A stretch of 64,000 nt of DNA from Kofleriaceae bacterium (GTDB lineage: Bacteria > Myxococcota_A > Polyangia > Haliangiales > Haliangiaceae). The stretch spans positions 38,498 to 102,497 of the forward strand of contig JACKDR010000028.1 in the NCBI GenBank assembly GCA_020633495.1, in the 5' to 3' direction. The notes under the pieces were generated by a model. The model saw only the letters and a program-made list of their open reading frames with translations, ran no database searches and was not told the DNA's origin. Positions 19,573 to 26,936 of the stretch are shown in pieces. The position numbers and the translations under genes are program-made. Each line of letters opens with the position of its first letter. Position 1 is the first letter of the stretch.

Positions 19573-20415
19573 CTACGGCCGCGGCACCGGGTCGAAGTGA
19601 TCGAACGGGTGGGCGAACCACTCGCGCAGCGTCCGCGCGATCACGACCGCGTGCGAGCCGTCGAGCAGGCGGTGGTCGAAGGTCGCGCACACCTTCATGG
19701 TCTTGCCGGCGACCAGCTCGCCGTCGTCGACCACCGGGACGTCCTCGACGTTGCCGAGGGCCAGGATCATCGGCACCCGGCTGTACGCGATCAGCGGCAC
19801 GTAGGCCTCCTGCAGCCCGATCGAGCCGATGTTGGTGATCATCACCGAGCCGAAGGCGTCGCGCGGGATGCCGAGGCGGCGCAGGTCGAGGTTGAGCTCG
19901 TACGACAGGAACGAGGTCGCGCGCAGCATCGAGCCGACCAGCGGGCCGGGCAGCCGCGACAAGAGCGACCGCGTGCCCTCGAGCTCGCGGTCCTTGTGGG
20001 CCTTGACCTTGGCGAACCGGGCGTTGCACTCGTCGACGCACTCGGCGAGCGACTTCTGATCGGCGTCGCGCAGCACCGTGCCCGACAGGTCGAGCTCGCC
20101 GGTCGCGGGATCCTCCATCGCGACCTGGAAGAACACCGACACCCGCTTGCGCAGGTAGACCCGGCGCGCCCGCAAGAGCGCGTTGGCGTCGGGCATCCGG
20201 CGCAGCGCCTCGGCCATGGCGCGCCCCATCAGGTGGGTGACGGTGGCGTGGCGCCCGGTGGCGGCGCGAAACGCGGCCAGGTAGGCCAGCGCCGGCTCCA
20301 TCCGCAGGGTCAGCGAGCCGTAGACGCTGGCCTCGGCGGCGTTGTCCCAGGTGCCGATCGCGAGCTTGCGGAACGTCGACGGGTTGGACTTGCGCTCGAG
20401 CTCGAGGTTCCCCAT
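19573..20415 (-). CDS. Stand-alone 2-oxoacid dehydrogenase-type acyltransferase domain
   Basis: A 280-residue protein that corresponds only to the catalytic domain of E2 dihydrolipoyl acyltransferases and to chloramphenicol-acetyltransferase-like enzymes. The active-site motif FDHRLLDGSHA near residues 247-257 keeps the His and Asp of HxxxDG, and NIGSIGLQEAYVPL matches the E2 core. There is no lipoyl domain, no peripheral-subunit-binding domain and no E1/E3 gene nearby, so it is unlikely to be part of a classical dehydrogenase complex. Such free-standing domains occur in actinobacteria and myxobacteria, often unassigned. The acyl acceptor is unknown. Convergent with copA, 9 bases apart. Confidence 0.75.
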   Translation of the reverse strand: MGNLELERKSNPSTFRKLAIGTWDNAAEASVYGSLTLRMEPALAYLAAFRAATGRHATVTHLMGRAMAEALRRMPDANALLRARRVYLRKRVSVFFQVAMEDPATGELDLSGTVLRDADQKSLAECVDECNARFAKVKAHKDRELEGTRSLLSRLPGPLVGSMLRATSFLSYELNLDLRRLGIPRDAFGSVMITNIGSIGLQEAYVPLIAYSRVPMILALGNVEDVPVVDDGELVAGKTMKVCATFDHRLLDGSHAVVIARTLREWFAHPFDHFDPVPRP

Positions 20416-20513
20416 GGCGTCAGTATCGCCCGTCGTCGCCGCGCCGGGTCGGTCGCGGCCGCCTGCGGCAACCGGCCGCGGCCGTCGCCGGGTCGTGGCA
20501 CAGTGCGGCCCCG

Positions 20514-21242
20514 ATGAAGCTCGACGCCCGGCTGACCCTGTTCATGACGCTGGTCGGCGTCTTCCTGACCTCGTTGCTCCTCGGCAACCTGATCGGCGGC
20601 AAGCTCACCTACATCCCGTTCGCCGGCGAGCGCTACACCCTGTCGGTCGGCGAGATCCCGTTCCCGCTGACCTTCGTCCTCACCGACATCCTCAACGAGT
20701 TCTACGGCCGGCGCGTGGTCCGCCGCGTCACCTGGCTCGGCTTCGCGATGACCGGCATGGCGTTCGCGATGATCCAGCTGGCCGCGCTGGCGCCGTGGGT
20801 CCCCGAGGCCCACCACGCCGACTGGCAGGGCCTGCCGCCGAGCGCGTTCACCGCGGTCTTCACCAGCGCGACCCGCATCCAGATCGCGTCGATGATCGCG
20901 TACCTGACCGCGCAGATGGTCGACATCAGCACCTTCTTCGCGATCAAGCGGCTGACCGGCAACCGCATGCTGTGGCTGCGCGCCACCGGCTCGACCGCGA
21001 TCTCGCAGCTCGTCGACACCATCCTGGTGGTCACGATCGCGTTCGGCAGCACGCTGCCGACCCACACGCTGGTCGAGATCGTGATCACGTCGTACCTGGT
21101 CAAGCTCGCGGTCGCGATCGGGATGACGCCGCTGATCTACGCCCTGCACGGCCTGATCGAGCGGGTGTGGCACCTCCAGCCGGTCCCGCTCGAGCAGCCG
21201 GGTGGCGACGTCGGCGGCACCGACGAGCCGTCGCGACCCTGA
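20514..21242 (+). CDS. yhhQ: Queuosine precursor transporter (YhhQ/QPTR family)
   Basis: A 242-residue integral membrane protein with six or so hydrophobic segments and the family hallmark FVLTDILNEFYGRRVVRRV around residues 54-72, plus SQLVDTILVVTIAFGS near 165. Members import preQ0/preQ1-type 7-deazaguanine precursors for queuosine tRNA modification. The start is ATG 20514. A Pro/Gly-rich C-terminal tail of about 20 residues is extra. I looked for a preQ1 riboswitch in the 98 bases upstream and saw no convincing pseudoknot pattern. No other queuosine genes are in the window. Confidence 0.85.
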   Translation: MKLDARLTLFMTLVGVFLTSLLLGNLIGGKLTYIPFAGERYTLSVGEIPFPLTFVLTDILNEFYGRRVVRRVTWLGFAMTGMAFAMIQLAALAPWVPEAHHADWQGLPPSAFTAVFTSATRIQIASMIAYLTAQMVDISTFFAIKRLTGNRMLWLRATGSTAISQLVDTILVVTIAFGSTLPTHTLVEIVITSYLVKLAVAIGMTPLIYALHGLIERVWHLQPVPLEQPGGDVGGTDEPSRP

Positions 21243-21356
21243 CGCGGTGTCTCAGGCCGGCGTCACACCGGTGACGGTGGTCGCCGAAGTGGCCGGGATC
21301 AGGGGCGCGTGCCTCCGGCCCGGCCCTTGCTGTGCCTCCGCGCAGGAGACGGCAAC

Positions 21357-22562
21357 ATGATGTCCAGCGAGTCCAGGTCCCAGGATTTCCCCATCGTCGA
21401 GCTCGAGGCCATCGAGACCCAGCCCCTGGGCAAGGCCTCGGTGCTGGTGGTCGACGATGACGCCGCGGTGCTGCGCGCCCACACCCGCACCCTCGCGCGC
21501 ACCCAGCTGGACGTGGTCACCGCCAGCTCCGGCGACGAGGCCCTGATCCGGCTGCAGGAGCGCGCGTTCGACGTCGTCGTCACCGACATCTCGATGCCGG
21601 GCATGAACGGCATCGACTTCCTCCGCGCGGTCCGGCTGGTCGACGCCGACCTGCCGGTCCTGTTCGTCACCGGCGAGGCCAGCCTCGACACCGCGATCGA
21701 CGCCGTCGAGCTCGGCGCGACTCGCTACCTGGCCAAGCCGGTCGAGCCCGAGGTGCTGCGCGCCTCGGTGGCGAGCTCGGCGCGCATGTACCGGTCGATC
21801 CTGCGCGGCCGCGAGGCCGCCAGCAGCTCGGGGCTGGCGATCTTGCTGCGCGGGGAAGCGGCGCTCGAGGCCGCGTTCGACCGCGCGCTGTCGACGCTGC
21901 ACATGGTCGCGCAGCCGATCATGTCGGCGCTGACCGGCAGCCGCGTCGCCTGGGAGATGCTGGTCCGGACCCGGTCGTCGGAGCTGCCGCACCCGGGCGC
22001 GCTGTTCAGCGCCGCCGAGCGGCTCGACCGCGTCCGCGAGCTGGGCCGGATCATCCGCGCCGCGGTGGTCGACCTGCTGCCGCTGATCCCCGAGGACGAG
22101 ATGGTCTTCGTCAACCTCCACCCCGACGACCTGCTCGACGACGAGCTGTTCGACGGCAGCGCGCCGCTGGCCGAGCAGTCGTTCCGGATCGTCCTCGAGG
22201 TCACCGAGCGCACCGCGCTCGGCCACGTCGACGGCCTCGCCGAGCGCCTGGCCCGGCTGCGCAAGCTCGGCTACCGGATCGCGGTCGACGATCTCGGCGC
22301 CGGCTACGCCGCGCTGTCGGCGGTGGTCGCGATGCGCCCCGACGTGGTCAAGCTCGACATGAGCCTGATCCGCGGCGTCGACGCCGACGACGTCCGCAAG
22401 GGCGTCGTGTCGTCGGTGGTCGGCATGTGCCGGATGCTCGGGGTCTGGACCGTCGCCGAGGGCATCGAGACCGAGGCCGAGCTGGCGGCGGTGACCGAGC
22501 TGGGCTGCGACCTGGTGCAGGGCTACCTGCTGGGACGACCGGCGCCGTTGACGCCGCGCTAA
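21357..22562 (+). CDS. Response regulator with EAL c-di-GMP phosphodiesterase domain (copy 1)
   Basis: A 401-residue cytoplasmic regulator. ATG 21357 is preceded by AGGAGAC. The receiver domain (about 27-145) is intact: VVDDD, phosphoacceptor Asp77 in VVTDISMPGMNG, Thr in FVTG and Lys in LAKPVE. The EAL domain (about 175-400) has the metal and catalytic set: Glu in WEMLVR (an EML variant of EAL), Asn in FVNLHP, Glu in LEVTERT, DDLGAGY, Lys in VVKLDMSLI, Glu in AEGIET and Gln in LVQGYLLGRP. It should hydrolyse c-di-GMP when phosphorylated or released. It forms a tandem pair with the paralogue at 22824. The cognate kinase is not obvious, though a histidine kinase gene lies at 24111. Confidence 0.9.
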   Translation: MMSSESRSQDFPIVELEAIETQPLGKASVLVVDDDAAVLRAHTRTLARTQLDVVTASSGDEALIRLQERAFDVVVTDISMPGMNGIDFLRAVRLVDADLPVLFVTGEASLDTAIDAVELGATRYLAKPVEPEVLRASVASSARMYRSILRGREAASSSGLAILLRGEAALEAAFDRALSTLHMVAQPIMSALTGSRVAWEMLVRTRSSELPHPGALFSAAERLDRVRELGRIIRAAVVDLLPLIPEDEMVFVNLHPDDLLDDELFDGSAPLAEQSFRIVLEVTERTALGHVDGLAERLARLRKLGYRIAVDDLGAGYAALSAVVAMRPDVVKLDMSLIRGVDADDVRKGVVSSVVGMCRMLGVWTVAEGIETEAELAAVTELGCDLVQGYLLGRPAPLTPR

Positions 22563-22597
22563 CAGCGCGGCGCGCGCCGCCCCATCGTGATCGCCGC

Positions 22598-22660
22598 CGA
22601 GGCGGTGCCCTGACCGGCACCGCCTCGCACCTCGTGGGCGCGCGTGAGGTGCGCGCCCAC
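22598..22660. other. Tandem perfect hairpins between the two EAL genes
   Basis: Two strong stems occur back to back: CGAGGCGGTGCC (22598-22609) with GGCACCGCCTCG (22616-22627), 12 bp with a 6-base loop, then GTGGGCGCGC (22634-22643) with GCGCGCCCAC (22651-22660), 10 bp with a 7-base loop. CACCTC at 22628-22633 can alternatively pair with GAGGTG at 22646-22651, which would break the second stem. The first starts 36 bases after the upstream stop codon, so a terminator is the simplest reading; an attenuator is possible. Confidence 0.5.
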
Positions 22661-22823
22661 CCGGCGCGCGTGCGCGCGGCGTCGCGTCGCCGCGTCGCGG
22701 CACGATCCGTCGCCGCCGTGACGTTTCCGAGCAGGGGTGATGTCACCGGCCTGACGGCGCCACGCGCAACCGGCTGGATCCTGGCCGCCCGCGATCGGCG
22801 CGCCGCTTGCTAGTCGCCATGTC

Positions 22824-23993
22824 ATGCAATCCGCCTGCGACTTCGTCCCCGGCCTGCCGCCGACCGTCCTGGTTGTCGACGACGACGTCGACATGCTGCT
22901 GATGCAGCGCCGCACGCTCGGCGCCGCGGGCATGACCGTGCTCACCGCCGAGTGCGTCGACCAGGCGCTGATGATCCTGCAGTCGCGCCCGGTCGAGGTC
23001 GTGGTCAGCGACATCTCGATGCCGGGGCGCGACGGCCTCGATCTGCTCCGCGCGATCCGCCCGACCGATCCGAACCTGCCGCTGATCTTCGTCACCGGCA
23101 GCGCCAGCCTCGAGTCCGCGATGCTGGCCGTCGATCTCGGGGCCAGCCACTACCTGCAGAAGCCGGTCGACACCCGGCTGCTCCGCCAGCACATCCAGGC
23201 CGCCGCGCACGCCTACCGGGCGGCCCAGCGGCAGCGGGACGTCGCCGGCGCCGCCGCCGCGTCGGGCTCGATGCGCGGCGTCGCGGGCAGCGAGACGACG
23301 TTCCAGGCCGCGCTCGACTCGCTCGAGCTGGTCGTGCAGCCGGTGATGTCGGCGGCGACCGGCCGCCGGGTCGGCTGGGAGGCGCTGGTGCGCAGCGGCG
23401 AGCGCAGCCTGGCCAACCCCGGCGCCCTGTTCGCCGCGGCCGAGCGGCTCGACCTGGTCACCGAGCTGGGCCGGCGCATCCGCGCCGCCGCCGCCGAGCT
23501 GATCTCGACCCTGCCCGAGGGGCTGGTCTTCCTCAACGTCCACTCGGCCGAGCTGCTCGACGACGAGCTCTACGATCCCGAGCAGCCGCTGTCACGGGTC
23601 GCGCCGCGCGTCGTCCTCGACATCACCGAGCGGGTCGCGCTGACCCACGTCGCCGGCGTCGCGTCGCGCGCCGACCGGCTGCGCCGGCTCGGCTTCCGCA
23701 TCGCCGTCGACGATCTCGGCGCCGGCTACGCCGCGCTGGCCGCGATCGTCGAGCTGCGCCCCGACGTCGTGAAGCTCGACATGAGCCTGATCCGCAGCAT
23801 CCACCGCGACCCGGTCCGGCAGAGCGTGGTCAGCTCGGTCGTCGACATGTGCGCGCGGCTGGCGATGTGGACCGTCGCCGAGGGCGTCGAGACCCAGGAC
23901 GAGCTGGCCGCGGTCGAGCAGCTGGGCTGTGACCTCGTGCAGGGCTATCACATCGGTCGACCGGCGCCCTGGATCGACCGTGCCGCCGGCTGA
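22824..23993 (+). CDS. Response regulator with EAL c-di-GMP phosphodiesterase domain (copy 2)
   Basis: A 389-residue paralogue of the gene at 21357 with the same receiver-EAL layout. Receiver: VVDDDVDM, Asp63 in VVSDISMPGRDG, FVTGSAS and LQKPVD. EAL: canonical Glu in WEALVR, FLNVHS, LDITERV, DDLGAGY, VVKLDMSLIR, AEGVET and VQGYHIGRP, so all recognised catalytic residues are present. The EAL parts of the two copies are clearly more alike than the receivers, as expected for a tandem duplication followed by divergence of the input end. ATG 22824 is the start. A 261-base spacer with two hairpins separates the copies, so they may be expressed independently. Confidence 0.9.
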   Translation: MQSACDFVPGLPPTVLVVDDDVDMLLMQRRTLGAAGMTVLTAECVDQALMILQSRPVEVVVSDISMPGRDGLDLLRAIRPTDPNLPLIFVTGSASLESAMLAVDLGASHYLQKPVDTRLLRQHIQAAAHAYRAAQRQRDVAGAAAASGSMRGVAGSETTFQAALDSLELVVQPVMSAATGRRVGWEALVRSGERSLANPGALFAAAERLDLVTELGRRIRAAAAELISTLPEGLVFLNVHSAELLDDELYDPEQPLSRVAPRVVLDITERVALTHVAGVASRADRLRRLGFRIAVDDLGAGYAALAAIVELRPDVVKLDMSLIRSIHRDPVRQSVVSSVVDMCARLAMWTVAEGVETQDELAAVEQLGCDLVQGYHIGRPAPWIDRAAG

Positions 23994-24110
23994 TCCGCCG
24001 CGACCGTCACGCCGACCTCCCGGTTCACCCCACGGGGGGGACCGGCACCGGGTGACGCGACGTCGTCGAGCCTGGTAGATTGGGGGCGCCTCCCCGGGGA
24101 GGAGGCCGTC

Positions 24111-25241
24111 TTGCCGCACATCCTGATCGTCGACGACACCGTGACCGCCCCCTCGCCGCTCGAGGCGCTCCTCGGCGTGCCCGGCCACGATCTCGTCCAC
24201 GCCGCCGGCGTCGCCGCCGCGTGCGCGCACGTCACCGCGACCGCACCCGAGCTGGTCGTGATCGACGCGACCGCGGGCGTCGCGGTCGACGCTGCCGCCG
24301 AGCTCACCCGGCGGATCAAGGACGCCCACGCCGGCACGTTGCTGCCCGTGGTCGTGGTCGCGGCGGCCGACGATCGCGCGACCCGCGATCGCGGCCTGGC
24401 CGCCGGCGCCGACGACATCGTCACCGCGTCGATCGATCGCCGCGAGCTGGCGCTGCGCGTCGACAACCTGCTGGCGCTGCGCCGCCGCGACGTCGACGTC
24501 ACCCGTCGCGACATCGCGCTGCTCGAGCTGGCCGGCGGCCGCGACGAGGGCCTGGCCGCCGTGGTCCACGACCTGCGCAGCCTGATCACGGTCATCCTCG
24601 GCGCGGTCGACTACGTCGACCGGGACGCCGGCCTGAGCGACGACGCGCGCGACGCCGTCGGCGACTGTCGCCAGGCGTCGGGCCGCATGATGAAGCTGCT
24701 GGCCAGCATCCACGACCTCGGCCGGCCCACGGTCGGCAAGCGCTCGGCCGGGCGCGTCGCGGTCGCGGTCGCGGCCCTGGTCGACGTCGCGCTGGCGCCG
24801 CGTCGCGCCGCGTTCGCACGGCGCGACGTCGACGTGACCTGCGAGGTCGGCGCCGCGCACGTCGAGGTCAACCGCGACGTCGTCGAGCGCGCCCTCGGCT
24901 ACGCGCTCGACAACTGCCTGTGGCACGTCCCCACCGGGGGCCGGCTCCGGGTGTGGACCACCGCCGTCGGCGCCGACGTCGAGCTCCGCGTCGGGCGCAC
25001 GGGCGCGCCGGCGACCGCGGCCGAGCGCGCCGCGCTCGAGGCGCCGCGCGCGGTGGGGGCCGCGATCGATCCCCACGACGCCGGCCTGGGCCTGTACGCG
25101 TGCCGCCTGGCGGCCGAGGTCCACGGTGGCAAGCTCTGGGTCGAGGACGACGCCGAGCTGCCGGCGGTGCTGGCGTGCCGGCTGCCGGCGCCGCTGGGGC
25201 CGGTGGCGCCGACGCGTGGGCGGATCGAGGGAGGAACCTGA
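24111..25241 (+). CDS. Histidine kinase with degenerate N-terminal receiver
   Basis: A 376-residue soluble sensor kinase beginning at TTG 24111, chosen because GGGGAGGAGG lies just upstream and because no ATG fits. The receiver-like domain (1-120) keeps IVDDT and Asp52 (VVIDATAG), but the conserved Lys of the KP motif is missing (IVTASIDR), so phosphorylation is doubtful. The H box VVHDLRSLITVILG places the phospho-His at 153. The N box reads ALGYALDNCLWH and the G2 box GLGLYACRLAAEVHGG, so the ATPase domain is complete but divergent. There are no membrane segments. Its stop codon overlaps the start of the sigma54 activator by one base, making these a likely kinase-regulator pair. Confidence 0.82.
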   Translation: MPHILIVDDTVTAPSPLEALLGVPGHDLVHAAGVAAACAHVTATAPELVVIDATAGVAVDAAAELTRRIKDAHAGTLLPVVVVAAADDRATRDRGLAAGADDIVTASIDRRELALRVDNLLALRRRDVDVTRRDIALLELAGGRDEGLAAVVHDLRSLITVILGAVDYVDRDAGLSDDARDAVGDCRQASGRMMKLLASIHDLGRPTVGKRSAGRVAVAVAALVDVALAPRRAAFARRDVDVTCEVGAAHVEVNRDVVERALGYALDNCLWHVPTGGRLRVWTTAVGADVELRVGRTGAPATAAERAALEAPRAVGAAIDPHDAGLGLYACRLAAEVHGGKLWVEDDAELPAVLACRLPAPLGPVAPTRGRIEGGT

Positions 25242-26617
25242 TGGGACGAGCGCTGCTGGTCGACGACGAGAGCCTGATCCGACGCCGGGTGCGCCCGGTG
25301 CTCGAGGCCCTCGACCTCGAGGTGGTCGAGGCCGACGACGGCAAGGTCGCGATCGAGCGCCTGCGCGACGGCGCCTTCGAGGTCGTGGTCACCGATCTGC
25401 GCATGCCCGAGGTCGACGGCATGGCGGTGATCCGCGAGGTCCGGGCGCTGTCGCCCGAGACCCCGGTCATCGTCCTGACCGCGTCGGGGCGGGTCGAGGA
25501 CTGCATCGCGGTCATGAAGGCGGGGGCCAGCGACTTCATCACCAAGCCGTTCCACGCCGACGAGCTCCGCGACGTGGTCCAGGAGGCCATCTCGGCGCGC
25601 GCCGAGCGCATCACCCGGCCGCCGCCGCGCCGCGATCGCCGCACCCCGGTGACGCTGATCGGCGACTCGCCGGCGATGCGATCGCTGCTGTCGATGGTCG
25701 AGCGGGTCGGGTCCAGCGACGCCACCGTGCTGGTCACCGGCGAGAGCGGCACCGGCAAGGAGGTCATCGCCCGCCTGCTGCACGGCACCTCGCCGCGCGC
25801 CGGGCGCCCGTTCGTCGCCGTCAACTGCGGCGCGATCCCCGAGGGCCTGGTCGAGAGCGAGCTGTTCGGCCACGCCCGCGGCTCGTTCACCGGCGCGATG
25901 GAGCGGCGGATCGGCCGGTTCGCCCAGGCCGACGGCGGCACGCTGTTCCTCGACGAGGTCGGCGAGCTGTCGGCCGCGGTCCAGGTCAAGCTGCTGCGCG
26001 TCCTGCAGGAGCGCGAGGTCACGCCGGTCGGCGACGCTCGCCCGGTCACCGTCGACGTCCGCGTCATCGCCGCGACCCACCGCGATCTCGAGTCGCTGGT
26101 CGCCGAGGGCGGCTTCCGCGAGGACCTCTACTACCGGCTGGCGGTGGTGCCGATCGAGGTGCCGCCGCTGCGCGCCCGCGCCGACGACATCCCGGCCCTG
26201 ACCCACTGGTTCCTCGACGCCGCCAACGCGCGCAACCGGTGCGAGGTCACCTTCAGCGACGAGACCATGGCGGTGCTGCGGGGCTACGCGTTCCCCGGCA
26301 ACGTCCGCGAGCTCGAGAACCTGGTCGAGCGCCTGGTGGTCACCGACGAGGACGGCGTCATCACGGTCGACGACCTGCCCAACAAGGTGCGGTCGATGCG
26401 GCCGGCCGCGGCGGTGCTGCTCGGCGGCGGCCCCGACGTCGAGGTCATCAGCGACGCCGGGGTCGACATGAACTCGATCTTGCGCGAGACCGAGAACCGC
26501 CTGATCGACGAGGCGCTCAAGAAGTCGGGCGGCAACAAGGCCCGCGCCGCCCAGCTGCTCGGCATCAACCGGACGACGCTGGTCGAGAAGCTGAAGCGCC
26601 GCGGCCACGTCGACTGA
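25241..26617 (+). CDS. NtrC-type sigma54-dependent response regulator
   Basis: A 458-residue transcription activator. ATG 25241 overlaps the previous stop (TGATG) and follows GGGAGGAA. Receiver (1-120): VDDES, Asp in VVTDLRMPEVDG, TKPF. AAA+ domain (about 142-370): Walker A GESGTGKE, Walker B GGTLFLDEVGE, and the sigma54-contact loop reads GSFTGA instead of GAFTGA. The C-terminal Fis-type helix-turn-helix (GGNKARAAQLLGINRTTLVEKLKRRG) binds DNA. It should activate RpoN promoters when phosphorylated by the upstream kinase. The Ala-to-Ser change in the GAFTGA loop occurs in some family members and does not by itself mean inactivity. Target genes are unknown. Confidence 0.93.
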   Translation: MGRALLVDDESLIRRRVRPVLEALDLEVVEADDGKVAIERLRDGAFEVVVTDLRMPEVDGMAVIREVRALSPETPVIVLTASGRVEDCIAVMKAGASDFITKPFHADELRDVVQEAISARAERITRPPPRRDRRTPVTLIGDSPAMRSLLSMVERVGSSDATVLVTGESGTGKEVIARLLHGTSPRAGRPFVAVNCGAIPEGLVESELFGHARGSFTGAMERRIGRFAQADGGTLFLDEVGELSAAVQVKLLRVLQEREVTPVGDARPVTVDVRVIAATHRDLESLVAEGGFREDLYYRLAVVPIEVPPLRARADDIPALTHWFLDAANARNRCEVTFSDETMAVLRGYAFPGNVRELENLVERLVVTDEDGVITVDDLPNKVRSMRPAAAVLLGGGPDVEVISDAGVDMNSILRETENRLIDEALKKSGGNKARAAQLLGINRTTLVEKLKRRGHVD

Positions 26618-26936
26618 CTGGCGAAGCGAGCGGGCGACCGCGCGAAAGATCGGGCCAGCGGTAGGGCCGCGTCGCTGACGATTGTCAGTCGACTTCGTAC
26701 GACGGGGTGCGCCAATGAGCGAGGGATCCCGCCATGTTGCGCGGGTGGAGCACCTTGCCGCACAGAAAGTAAGTAAGCGAGATCGCGGGAATTGCCGCGA
26801 CGTGTCAGCGCATGAAAACTTGAAGTTGCTTCCATGTTCATGACGCGTTGCCCTAGAGTGCGCACTGCGTCATCGACGATCACCCGCCGCGGAGGGGAAA
26901 CCGAAGCGGGGATCGATCGAGGGCCGGGAGGGACTC
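26618..26936. promoter_or_regulatory. 319-base intergenic regulatory region upstream of the lipase-FadL operon
   Basis: This gap is visibly more AT-rich than its surroundings (for example AAAGTAAGTAAGCGAG and CATGAAAACTTGAAG), and I see no convincing gene in it. A perfect inverted repeat CTGAC-GATT-GTCAG lies at 26675-26688 and could be an operator. A weak sigma70-like pair TTCCAT (26830-26835) and TAGAGT (26854-26859) with an 18-base spacer sits about 80 bases before the ATG. GGGAGGG immediately precedes the start codon at 26937. The promoter assignment is tentative. Confidence 0.35.

Noticed and set aside
20416..20513. preQ1 riboswitch ahead of the queuosine precursor transporter
   Set aside because: No recognisable aptamer loop or A-rich tail; only GC-rich inverted repeats.
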